This document shows positions 32,880 through 40,578 of a DNA stretch of 40,578 bases, one piece after another. The notes beneath the pieces were generated by a model. That model saw only the letters and a list, made by a program, of their open reading frames with translations. It was not told the DNA's origin and made no database searches. Numbering within the stretch: the first letter of the stretch is position 1; each line of letters begins with the position of its first letter. Origin of the DNA: Armatimonadota bacterium (GTDB lineage Bacteria; Armatimonadota; Zipacnadia; Zipacnadales; UBA11051). The DNA lies in the NCBI GenBank assembly GCA_013178155.1, contig JABLXH010000042.1, positions 1-40,578 on the forward strand, read 5' to 3'. The position numbers were made by a program, and so were the translations under genes.

Positions 32880-34835
32880 ATGTCCAAGGCTTTCTATGTG
32901 ACGACCCCGATCTACTATGTCAGCGGCCGGCCACACCTGGGGAGTGCCTACACCACCATTGCTGCCGACGTGTTGGCGCGGTACCACGCTCTGCGGGGTG
33001 AACGGGTGGTCTTTGCCACCGGCACCGACGAACACGGCGAGAAGGTGGCGCGGGAAGCCGCCGCAGCGGGCAAGCCGGTGCAGGTTTATGTTGATGAGAT
33101 GGCGCAGGCTTACGTGGACCTGTGGGAGCAACTCCACATTCGCTACGACCGTTTCATCCGCACCAGCGAACCCCAGCACGTTCGGGTCGTGCAGGCTGTT
33201 TTCAGCAAGCTCCTGGAGACGGGCGACATCTACCTGGGGGAATATGCCGGCTGGTACTGCGTGCCCTGCGAGGCCCACTTGCTGGAGAGTGAGGTGCAGG
33301 AGGGATGCTGTCCCGATTGCGGCCGGGCAGTGGAGAGAATCTCCCAACCGGCCTATTTCCTGCGTACCAGCCGTTACGCTCAGCGTCTGCTGGACCATAT
33401 TGAAGCCAACGAGGAGTTTATTCTGCCGGACACCCGCCGGCGCGAGGTCATCGGTTTCATCCGCCAGGGCCTGCAGGATGCCTGCATCAGCCGGGCGCGC
33501 AGCGACTGGGACATCCCGGTCCCCGGCGACGATACCCAGTCGGTCTACGTGTGGTTTGACGCCCTGATCAACTATCTGACGGTGGCCGGTTACCCCGATA
33601 ACAGCGCGCAGATGGGTGACACGTGGCCCCCTGATGTGCAGCTGATGGGCAAGGATATCCTGCCACGGTTCCATGCCACGATCTGGCCGGCGCTCTTGAT
33701 GGCCCTGGGTCTGCCGTTGCCACGGACCCTGTTTGCTCACGGTTGGTGGCTGGCTGACACCGGGGACAAGATGAGCAAGTCCAAGGGCAACTTCATCTAC
33801 CCGCAGGAGGTGGCGGAGGAGCTCTGCGAGCTGTCCGGCGCTCGCACGGCGGTTGCCATTGATGCCCTGCGGTATTTCGTGCTCAGGGAGGTCCCTTTCG
33901 GGCTGGACGGGACGTTTGGCCTGAGAACCTTCATTGGGCGGTTCAACGCCGACCTCGCCAACGACCTGGGCAATCTCCTGAACCGGAGCCTGCCGCTGGT
34001 GGATCGCTACCTGGGCGGGGTGGTTCCGGAGCCGGGGCCCGGTGCGGGGGAACTGGCCGACGACATTGCTGCCGCCCGCGACGGGGTGGAGGCCGCCCTG
34101 GCCGTAGCGGACTACCGGGGCGCCCTGGAGGCTATCTGGGAGCTATTGGGCAAGGGCAACAAGTTCCTCGACACTCGCGAGCCCTGGACGCTACACCGCG
34201 ACGGCAAGATGGTGGAGCTGCAGGCCGTGCTCTACGATGTGCTGGATGTGGTGCGCAGCGTCGCTATCCTCATCTCTCCCTTCATGCCGGTCGTCGCCGA
34301 GGACATCTGCGACCAGTTGGGCCTGGAGCCGTCCGAGGCCCTGCAATGGCGTCTGGTCGAGGGCGGCAAGCTGCCGCCGGGCACGCGAACACGCAAGGAA
34401 AGTCCTATCTTTCCGCGGGTAGATATGGCTCGTATGGAGGCCAAATTGCAGGCCCGAGAGGCGGCGGTGGAGAAGGATAAGGATGAGGAAAGACAGGAGG
34501 CGACCACGCCACTGCTGAGTTTTGACGAGTTCCGGCAGATGGATCTACGCGTCGCCAGGGTTCTGAGCGCAGAGAAGATAGCCGGAGCGGACAAGCTGCT
34601 GAAGCTGCAAGTTGACGCTGGCGAGCCAACGCCGCGGCAACTGGTGGCGGGCATCGCCCAGGAGTTCTCTGTCGACGAACTGGTCGGCAAGCTGGTTGTT
34701 GTCATCACCAATCTGCAGCCGGCCAAGATCCGCGGCGTGGAAAGCAATGGCATGGTGCTCGCGGCCGGCGCGGAGAAAGCGCTGGCGCTGCTGACCGTGG
34801 ACCGCGATTGTCCGGTTGGCACCAGGATCAGATGA
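32880..34835 (+). CDS. metG: Methionyl-tRNA synthetase
   Basis: 651 residues. Class I motifs: HLGS (H19-S22, the HIGH variant) and KMSKS (297-301). The zinc knuckle in the connective domain is C-x2-C (CVPC) plus C-x2-C (CPDC). Also visible are ATGTDEHGEK, the DWDIPVPGDD block and VWFDALINYL. A C-terminal tRNA-binding domain (about 545-651; FDEFRQMDLRVARVLSAEK, ITNLQPAKIRG) helps bind tRNA as a dimer. It charges tRNA-Met with methionine in the cytoplasm. The start is ATG 32880 with GGAG 7 bases upstream; the in-frame start at 32772 would overlap the FmdB gene. Confidence 0.97.
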   Translation: MSKAFYVTTPIYYVSGRPHLGSAYTTIAADVLARYHALRGERVVFATGTDEHGEKVAREAAAAGKPVQVYVDEMAQAYVDLWEQLHIRYDRFIRTSEPQHVRVVQAVFSKLLETGDIYLGEYAGWYCVPCEAHLLESEVQEGCCPDCGRAVERISQPAYFLRTSRYAQRLLDHIEANEEFILPDTRRREVIGFIRQGLQDACISRARSDWDIPVPGDDTQSVYVWFDALINYLTVAGYPDNSAQMGDTWPPDVQLMGKDILPRFHATIWPALLMALGLPLPRTLFAHGWWLADTGDKMSKSKGNFIYPQEVAEELCELSGARTAVAIDALRYFVLREVPFGLDGTFGLRTFIGRFNADLANDLGNLLNRSLPLVDRYLGGVVPEPGPGAGELADDIAAARDGVEAALAVADYRGALEAIWELLGKGNKFLDTREPWTLHRDGKMVELQAVLYDVLDVVRSVAILISPFMPVVAEDICDQLGLEPSEALQWRLVEGGKLPPGTRTRKESPIFPRVDMARMEAKLQAREAAVEKDKDEERQEATTPLLSFDEFRQMDLRVARVLSAEKIAGADKLLKLQVDAGEPTPRQLVAGIAQEFSVDELVGKLVVVITNLQPAKIRGVESNGMVLAAGAEKALALLTVDRDCPVGTRIR

Positions 34836-34873
34836 GCTAACCCTCTGCTGTGGGGGTACGGGGAGCCAAGGTC

Positions 34874-36304
34874 GTGACCAAGAGACATTGGCGCGCCTTT
34901 ATCGTCATCTTTCTCGGCATGGCGGCGATCACGGTGCTGGTCCATTACGGTGGCACCGAAAGCATCGCCGTACATTTCTACTACCTGCCCATCATCTATG
35001 CCGGCTTCAGTTTCAGCATCTACGGCGCCATCATCGTCTCGCTCCTGGCAGCACTCGGCGCAACCTACGCCCCGATGCGGCTTGGTGAGAGCATCGCGCT
35101 GCACACGGACGACGTGGTGCCCATTCTGCTGCGTCTGGGAATGTTCTTCATTGTGGGATATTTTGCCTCAACCGTTTCCGCGGCTCTGCGGCGCCGCGCA
35201 GCGGAGGCCCACACGCTCTACGAGGTCGCCCGCAGCATCACCTCCTCTTTGCGGCTCAATGAGGTGCTGGACCTTATTGCCACCAACGCCATGAGAGTGA
35301 TGAGCGCCAAGGCCTGCGGAATTCGCTTGCTGGACAAGGACAGCGGTGAACTGCGACCGGTGGCCATGCGTGGGCTTAGCCAGGAATACGTGAACAAGGG
35401 TGCCGTGTTGGTGGAGCACAGCCCGTTGGACAAACAGGTGCTCGCGGGGGAGTCCGTGCAGGTCTTCGATGTCCGCTCAGACCCGCACTTCCAGTACCCG
35501 GACGCGGCCGCCGACGAAGGGCTCACCTCGGTGCTGAGCGTCCCGCTGCGCAGCAAGGATGAGCCGCTGGGGGTCATTCGCATCTATTCCCGCGGGCGCC
35601 ATCGGTTCCGCCGTCGAGAGGTCGAACTGCTGAATGCCTTCGCCCACCAAGCGGCTGTCGCCATCGAGAACGCCGAGCTCTACGAGGACATCCGGCGCAA
35701 CTACTACGAGACCATCCGAGCCTTGACGACGGCGATCGAGGCCCGCGACCCGACGACCTACAACCACTCCGAGCGCGTCACGGAGCTGGCCGACCGGATC
35801 GCGGCTTATCTCAAGATGGACCCGGAGGAGCGCGAGATTCTGCGATTCGGCTGCATTCTACACGACATCGGGAAGATTGGGGTGGAGGAGAGCGCCATGG
35901 AGGCTCGTGACACCTCGGACGCCGACCAGGTGTTCTACCGCATGCACCCGCTTATCGGCCGTGGCATTCTGCAACCCGTGGGCTTTCTAGAGAGGTCACT
36001 CCCGATTGTGGTGCACCACCACGAGCGCTGGGACGGTAACGGCTTTCCCGAGGGCCTGGCCGGCGAGAACATCCCCTACCACGCCCGTATCTGTGCCATC
36101 GTGGACGCCTATGAGCGCCTCCGCAACCCGCAGCGGGTGCACACCATCGCGCTGACCCCCAACAAGGCGATGGAGTCGATCCTGCGCGGCGCCGGAACCC
36201 GCTTTGACCCCCGGCTGGTAGCCCAGTTCCACAAGATCATGTGCAGCGAGGAAACCGGGGTCTGTTCGGATCCCTTTGGAGAAGCCCCCCATGACGCGTC
36301 CTAG
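34874..36304 (+). CDS. Membrane GAF / HD-GYP signalling protein
   Basis: 476 residues. An N-terminal membrane part has about four helices (residues 8-100; FYYLPIIYAGFSFSIYGAIIVSLL resembles kinase membrane sensors). A GAF domain covers about 125-270 (LDLIATNAMRVMSAKACGIRLLD, VLSVPLRSKDEPLGVIRIYS). An HD-GYP domain spans about 285-460 with HSERV, HDIGKIGV, HPLIG, HHHERWDGNGFP and ARICAIVDAYERL. HD-GYP enzymes hydrolyse cyclic-di-GMP. The GYP triad is GFP here, and the loop after HDIGKIG lacks the usual KPG. The GTG at 34874 is preferred over 34850 (GGGGAG and AAGG upstream). It overlaps the transglutaminase-domain gene by 14 bases, so the two are coupled. Confidence 0.88.
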   Translation: MTKRHWRAFIVIFLGMAAITVLVHYGGTESIAVHFYYLPIIYAGFSFSIYGAIIVSLLAALGATYAPMRLGESIALHTDDVVPILLRLGMFFIVGYFASTVSAALRRRAAEAHTLYEVARSITSSLRLNEVLDLIATNAMRVMSAKACGIRLLDKDSGELRPVAMRGLSQEYVNKGAVLVEHSPLDKQVLAGESVQVFDVRSDPHFQYPDAAADEGLTSVLSVPLRSKDEPLGVIRIYSRGRHRFRRREVELLNAFAHQAAVAIENAELYEDIRRNYYETIRALTTAIEARDPTTYNHSERVTELADRIAAYLKMDPEEREILRFGCILHDIGKIGVEESAMEARDTSDADQVFYRMHPLIGRGILQPVGFLERSLPIVVHHHERWDGNGFPEGLAGENIPYHARICAIVDAYERLRNPQRVHTIALTPNKAMESILRGAGTRFDPRLVAQFHKIMCSEETGVCSDPFGEAPHDAS

Positions 36305-37763
36305 ACCCGCGCGACGGCTGGGGCCGGTCATCGGCCTGGCCCTGCTCCCTGCCGCCTGCTACCCAGCCCCTGTGGACTCGATACCGTCGTCTGCCTATGG
36401 CAGCTTCTGGTACGCCCTCAATGTCCTCGGCGGCCGTGGCGGTTACTCGCAGCAGACCCTGCGACGGGTCGAGCACGAGGGCCAGACCTATGTGGAGGCC
36501 ACAGATCGCACCAGGATTCAGGTCAAACTGGGCGCTCAGACTCTGACCGCATCGCGTGAGGAGATGCGGCGCTATGACGCCGATCTCCGACTGGTGCGGC
36601 TGGAGCATCAGTCGGACCAGTTCGGGCGCAAGTTGCGGTTGACCGCCGAGTACAGCGACGGCAAGCTTCATGTCACCCGCGAGGCCCCCGACGGGGTGAC
36701 CCGCAGGGAACTGGACGTGCCCGACAACTTCGGCTTCGACCTGACGCCCCTGCAGGCTCTCGGAGAGGGGGCGCTGGACGCCGACTGGACCGCGACCTTC
36801 ACCACATACGATACCGAGCTGGACAATCTGGATACGGTTGAACTGGCCGTCGGAGAGCGCTTGGGCGAACCCGAGGCCGGCTGGAAGCTCAGCAGCCGCA
36901 GCGGCCAACTGAAGGTGACCTCCTACTCATGGATGAGCGACAGCGGCATACTCCTGCGGCAGGAGGTGCCCGAGGTCATGAACCTCAGCATGGAACTGGT
37001 GACAGAGGAGGAGGCGCTGCGTGAGGTGTCGCCGCTGCTGCTCTCTGGCGACGTGCGCGTCGAGCAGGCCCTGGGTGACCCCACGGATCTGACCGAACTC
37101 CGTCTTCGGGTTACGGTAGCCACCGGCTCCGCCGCCGATCTCTTTGCCAACACGGCGAGACAGCTCATCGAGCCGGAGGACCATCAGGCGGTCATCACCG
37201 TGCGGGCTGCGACCGCCCCGACGCGGACGGTTCGCCTGCCGGTTGATGTGGACGAGCTCCGGCCCTTCCTCACCCCCAGCGACACTGCCCAGAGTGACAA
37301 CCCGCAGATTCAGGCCAAGGCGAGGGAGATAGTGGGCGATGAGACCGATGCCTGGTCAGCAGTAGGACGACTGCGGCAGTGGGTCAACGTCTCCCTGCGC
37401 AAGGTCAGCAGCGAACCGCGCCCCATCTCGGCCTCCGAGGTGCTGGCGGAGATGGCGGGTGACTGCACCGAACACTCGATCCTGATGGCGGCGCTGTGCC
37501 AAGCGGTGGGGATTCCCGTGAAGCTTGTGGCAGGGCTGGCCTACAGCGGTGGCGCGTTTCACTACCACGCCTGGAATGAAGTGTGGGTGGGGGAGTGGAC
37601 TGAGGTGGACGCCACCTGGGATGAAGAACTGGTGGACGCCGGCCACCTGCAGGTTGCTGCAGGTGCCCTGGACAGCACCTCACTGGCTCGTCTCAGCCTG
37701 ATGGCGGGACGCACCCTGGGCTCACTTCACCTTGAGGTGCTGGACCACAAGACCAAGCCATGA
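36291..37763 (+). CDS. Exported transglutaminase-like protein
   Basis: 490 residues with an N-terminal hydrophobic export signal (GLALLPAACYP; the Cys is not in a proper lipobox). The N-terminal 300 residues are beta-rich and unassigned. The transglutaminase core near 360-460 has the full Cys-His-Asp triad: Cys in GDCTEHSILMAALCQAVGIP, His in FHYHAWNEVWV and Asp in TEVDATWDE. Such domains act as proteases or cross-linkers in the envelope. ATG 36291, with GGAG upstream, overlaps the end of the HD-GYP gene. The next gene starts 22 bases after the stop, making an apparent envelope operon ending with ddl. Confidence 0.85.
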   Translation: MTRPRPARRLGPVIGLALLPAACYPAPVDSIPSSAYGSFWYALNVLGGRGGYSQQTLRRVEHEGQTYVEATDRTRIQVKLGAQTLTASREEMRRYDADLRLVRLEHQSDQFGRKLRLTAEYSDGKLHVTREAPDGVTRRELDVPDNFGFDLTPLQALGEGALDADWTATFTTYDTELDNLDTVELAVGERLGEPEAGWKLSSRSGQLKVTSYSWMSDSGILLRQEVPEVMNLSMELVTEEEALREVSPLLLSGDVRVEQALGDPTDLTELRLRVTVATGSAADLFANTARQLIEPEDHQAVITVRAATAPTRTVRLPVDVDELRPFLTPSDTAQSDNPQIQAKAREIVGDETDAWSAVGRLRQWVNVSLRKVSSEPRPISASEVLAEMAGDCTEHSILMAALCQAVGIPVKLVAGLAYSGGAFHYHAWNEVWVGEWTEVDATWDEELVDAGHLQVAAGALDSTSLARLSLMAGRTLGSLHLEVLDHKTKP

Positions 37764-37785
37764 CCCCCGCGAGCCAGCACAAACC

Positions 37786-39012
37786 ATGAGATTTGCCTGC
37801 AGCGCATTAATCATCGTGCTCTGCGCCTGCGTCAGCGGATGGAGCGAGGACGGTTCCGAGCCACTGCTCGTGGTCGCCAGGGTCCATTGGCCGGGGCAGG
37901 ACCTTACCAACGCTCAGGTTCGCGTTTTCCGTGACCCGCAACGCCAGGAGCTGGTGGGATCGTTTCCCGCCCTGGACACCAGCGGCCGTTGCGTCCTGCC
38001 CCTGGAGCAGGGCGAGTACTATCTGATGGCCGTCGTGGACGTGGACGGCGACCAAGCTCTCAGCCCCGGCGATGGCATGGGCTTCTACGGGGTCGTTGAC
38101 CCTACCACCAGCCAGCCCCAGCCCTGCCGCATCACCGCCGACACCAGCGAGGTGCTCATTGTCATCAGTCTCATGATGGATACCGAGCGCAAGCTGTCAC
38201 TCACCGGTGTCACCGAGCCCTCACCGCCGCCACCCCGGCGGGCGCTGAACATGGCGGGCACGGTCGCTGGCGCGGCGGAGCAGGGGCTCATCTGCGTTTA
38301 CTTCGTGCCGACCGAGGGCGGTCGCTGCTTTGCCGCCGCGGCGATGCTGCCGGCGGGCGAGTTCCGGGCCACGATCCTGGATGGGGAGTATTATCTCTTC
38401 GCAGCCCAGGACGTGTCAGGAGACGAAGTGATCGGTGAGGGCGACCTGGTGGCTGTACCGGGGTACAAGGCTGCACAGGGAGAGGCTTTTCCAGCCACAG
38501 AGCTGGCGGAGGATCAGTCGGAGCTGCGCCTCGATCTGACCTGGCGCGTCGGCCCCGATGGGCTGTTGCAGGCCCGCGAAGGCCAGGCAACCGGGCCGCG
38601 GGTGGCGCTGGATACCTTGCCGGCGGTGGTTCTGGGCGAGGTGCTCAACATGCCGTCAGCGGATGGCGAGGGCGCCGAGGCTCCTGGGCCCACCACCCCG
38701 GGCATCGCGCGTGCTTTCCAGGATGCCACCCTCCGGAAGGAAGTGGGATTCTCGCGTTTCGCCGGACCAAGGTTCGCGCTCTGCGTGCCCACGGGCACTT
38801 ACTTCGTCACGGTCACGGCCGACCACGACGCCGACGCTCGCCCCACGCCCGGGGATCAGTTGGGGTTCTACGGTGTCACCGACCTGGCCAAGTCGCATGG
38901 CCCGCAGCCGCTCATGCTGCGACCCGCCGAGCTTCGCCCCGTGCAGATTCCACTGGTTGCTACATTGAACGCCGAGCTGAAGCCTGAAGCCAACACTACT
39001 GTACCGAGATGA
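37786..39012 (+). CDS. Secreted protein with three Asp-rich loop repeats
   Basis: 408 residues with a signal peptide or lipoprotein-like start (FACSALIIVLCACVSG). I do not recognise the family. Three repeats each have an aromatic strand (GEYYL, GEYYL, GTYFV) followed by an Asp-rich loop with identical spacing: D85-x-D87-x-D89 with GD at 95-96; D209-x-S211-x-D213 with GD at 219-220; D346-x-D348-x-D350 with GD at 356-357. The first and third continue into GFYGV. This looks like a calcium-binding loop of EF-hand or dockerin character on a beta-sandwich. The repeats are about 124 and 137 residues apart. The gene overlaps ddl by four bases (ATGA). Confidence 0.75.
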   Translation: MRFACSALIIVLCACVSGWSEDGSEPLLVVARVHWPGQDLTNAQVRVFRDPQRQELVGSFPALDTSGRCVLPLEQGEYYLMAVVDVDGDQALSPGDGMGFYGVVDPTTSQPQPCRITADTSEVLIVISLMMDTERKLSLTGVTEPSPPPPRRALNMAGTVAGAAEQGLICVYFVPTEGGRCFAAAAMLPAGEFRATILDGEYYLFAAQDVSGDEVIGEGDLVAVPGYKAAQGEAFPATELAEDQSELRLDLTWRVGPDGLLQAREGQATGPRVALDTLPAVVLGEVLNMPSADGEGAEAPGPTTPGIARAFQDATLRKEVGFSRFAGPRFALCVPTGTYFVTVTADHDADARPTPGDQLGFYGVTDLAKSHGPQPLMLRPAELRPVQIPLVATLNAELKPEANTTVPR

Positions 39013-39965
39013 CCCCAATGGACCTGACAGCGGTTCAAGACAAGACTATCGTCGTGCTCGCCGGCGGGCAGTCCAGCGAACGAGAGGTGTCCTTTCGCTC
39101 TGGGCAGGGGATGTTGGAGGCTTTGCAGCGGCAAGGCCTGCGGGCCATCATGGTGGACCCGGGCCGCGACCTGATCGCCCAACTCCAGGCGGTGGGCGCC
39201 GATGTCGTGGTCAATGCCCTGCACGGGGGAGCGGGAGAGAATGGCACGATCCAGGCCCTGCTGGACTGGATCGGCCTGCCTTACAGCGGCTCGGGAGTCC
39301 TCGCCAGCGCGCTCACCATGAACAAGGTGCAGACCAAGCGGATCCTCGCTGCGGTAGGCATCCAGAGTCCCCCCTACGTTCTGTTTGAGGGCAGTTTCTC
39401 CCCGGAGCTGGTGCCGCAGGCCCTGACTGCGGTGGGCCTGCCGGCAGTGACCAAACCCAACAACGAAGGCTCCAGTGTCGGTGTGACGATTTGCCGTGAC
39501 GAGGAAACCTTGGCCGCGGCCATGCGCGAGTGCCTTGAGGTCCACGGCGATGTCCTGGTGGACCGCTACATAGTCGGGACTGAGCTGACCGTGGGTGTCC
39601 TCGGTTGCGGAACCGGGGCGCGTGCGCTGCCGGTGCTGGAGCTTGTGCCCAAGCGCGAGTTCTACGACTACGAGGCCAAGTACACCAAGGGCCTGACTGA
39701 TCTGGTCTGTCCGGCGCGGATTCCCGAAGGGGCAGCTCACGCCGCCCAAGAGATAGCTCTTGTGGCTCACCAGACGCTGGGTTGCCGCGGCATCAGTCGT
39801 ACCGACATGCATCTGGACGCCGCCGGCCAGCTATGGTTCCACGAGGTCAATAGCTGTCCCGGGATGACAGAGACCTCGGACGTCCCGCATGAGGCGTTCG
39901 CGGCCGGTATGACCTACGATGAACTGGTGCTGGAGATCCTGCAGAGCGCCTTTGAGCCCCGGTAG
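39009..39965 (+). CDS. ddl: D-alanine--D-alanine ligase
   Basis: 318 residues of the ATP-grasp family. Ddl signatures: LAGGQSSEREVSFRSG at the N-terminus, HGGAGENGTIQALLDWIGLPYSG (GENG instead of the usual GEDG), MNKVQTKRIL, TKPNNEGSSVGV and HEVNSCPGMTETSDVP near the end. It joins two D-alanines for peptidoglycan and works in the cytoplasm. Its start overlaps the previous stop as ATGA, so translation is coupled. An alternative ATG at 39018 would remove three residues. The length is within the normal range. It closes the envelope operon that begins with the HD-GYP gene. Confidence 0.95.
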   Translation: MTPMDLTAVQDKTIVVLAGGQSSEREVSFRSGQGMLEALQRQGLRAIMVDPGRDLIAQLQAVGADVVVNALHGGAGENGTIQALLDWIGLPYSGSGVLASALTMNKVQTKRILAAVGIQSPPYVLFEGSFSPELVPQALTAVGLPAVTKPNNEGSSVGVTICRDEETLAAAMRECLEVHGDVLVDRYIVGTELTVGVLGCGTGARALPVLELVPKREFYDYEAKYTKGLTDLVCPARIPEGAAHAAQEIALVAHQTLGCRGISRTDMHLDAAGQLWFHEVNSCPGMTETSDVPHEAFAAGMTYDELVLEILQSAFEPR

Positions 39966-40064
39966 CGCCTGGGCAGGACATCCCTCGGCGGGCGTGGAAC
40001 TCCCTGGCGGCGCAGCAGGGCACAGCCGCGGCCCGGCGAGGGTCTACGAATGGAGGCCGGAGCA

Positions 40065-40578
40065 ATGGCCATGACAACCATCGAAAACATCCGTGCCTGC
40101 GTGAACTTGGAGGTACCCGAGCAACTACCCGTCTTCGCGCTCAGTCAGGAGTTTGATGCCGGCTATGTAGGCCTGACCTACGCCGAGTACATCCGTGACG
40201 CGGAGACCGTGGTGCAGACGCAGTTGCAGGTCATTGAGCGTTTCGGGTGGGATTGGTGCTGGCTGCACCTCGACGACACCCTCGAGTTCGAGCCCCTGGG
40301 CGTGGGCGTGGCTGCCGGGGAGAACGTGGTTCCTGCGACCGCTGACTACCTCTCATTCGACAAGCGAACCTTGTCCCGCCTCAAGGTGCCTGATCCTCGT
40401 CATTCGTGCCGCATGCCGCTGCTGCTGGACGCCATCGCCGGCCTACGTGAAGCCCGCGGCGACCAAACCTGTGTTACGGGGAGAGTGGCCGCCCCCTTCT
40501 CCGCCGTCACCCTGATCTTCGGTATGCAGGAATCGTTCTACACTCTGGTGGACAATCCCGGGCTGTTCCGGGACGCCC
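40065..40578 (+). CDS. UroD-like protein, 3'-truncated by the window edge
   Basis: The first 171 residues of a uroporphyrinogen-decarboxylase-superfamily protein; the frame is open to the last base. Readable blocks are MAMTTIENIRACVNLE, VPEQLPVFALSQEFDA, VIERFGWDWCWLHLDD and VTGRVAAPFSAVTLIFG. The last resembles the MtaA/CmuA-type group more than HemE. The zinc ligands lie beyond the end. GGAGG (40052-40056) precedes ATG 40065 by 8 bases; ATG 40050 is also in frame but overlaps that site. It is the third family member in this window. Confidence 0.8.
   Translation, partial: MAMTTIENIRACVNLEVPEQLPVFALSQEFDAGYVGLTYAEYIRDAETVVQTQLQVIERFGWDWCWLHLDDTLEFEPLGVGVAAGENVVPATADYLSFDKRTLSRLKVPDPRHSCRMPLLLDAIAGLREARGDQTCVTGRVAAPFSAVTLIFGMQESFYTLVDNPGLFRDA

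Noticed and set aside
1-40578. tRNA or rRNA genes, CRISPR arrays, transposases, phage attachment sites
   Set aside because: All gaps between genes are under about 230 bases and none showed such features by eye.

Overview
The window is GC-rich, densely coded bacterial DNA carrying 26 protein genes and no recognisable rRNA, tRNA, CRISPR array or transposase. The gene mix suggests a free-living heterotroph from a deep-branching, poorly cultured phylum: OPT-like multi-pass proteins of the DUF6785 type, several uroporphyrinogen-decarboxylase-fold (UroD-like) proteins, large secreted glycoside-active enzymes, and a RicT-type PSP1 protein. Armatimonadota, or a similar Planctomycetes-like lineage, is my best guess. 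This is inference from gene content only.

Bases 1-25308 form an accessory carbohydrate region. It opens with the 3' part of a polyprenyl glycosylphosphotransferase. A co-directional run follows: DUF6785 protein, Gfo/Idh/MocA protein, UroD-like protein and a secreted sialidase-like propeller. Converging on that run are a secreted unknown protein and a GH42-like 1189-residue enzyme. Diverging from them are a 1109-residue secreted TIM-barrel/CBM protein and a second DUF6785 protein. Next come a heparinase II/III-like secreted lyase, a second UroD-like protein, a sodium:solute symporter, a secreted (probably alpha/alpha-barrel) protein and a uronate-isomerase-like protein. Together they look like a system for cutting a uronic-acid-containing, perhaps methylated, polysaccharide outside the cell, importing the products and isomerising the uronate. 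No SusC/SusD pair is present, so it is not a classic Bacteroidetes PUL.

Bases 25309-39965 are housekeeping and envelope genes, all on the plus strand: rpsF, ssb, a ROK sugar kinase, mfd, ricT, an FmdB-type zinc ribbon, metG, a membrane GAF/HD-GYP protein, a transglutaminase-domain protein, a three-repeat secreted protein and ddl. A strong promoter and a structured leader precede rpsF. A third UroD-like gene starts at 40065 and runs off the window.

The most notable non-coding signals are these: a repeated hairpin with a TCC-containing loop placed just before start codons (5104-5280 and 14783-14813); a leader hairpin before rpsF that may hide the ribosome binding site; a 14-bp perfect palindrome between the divergent heparinase-like and UroD-like genes; and two GC hairpins between rpsF and ssb.
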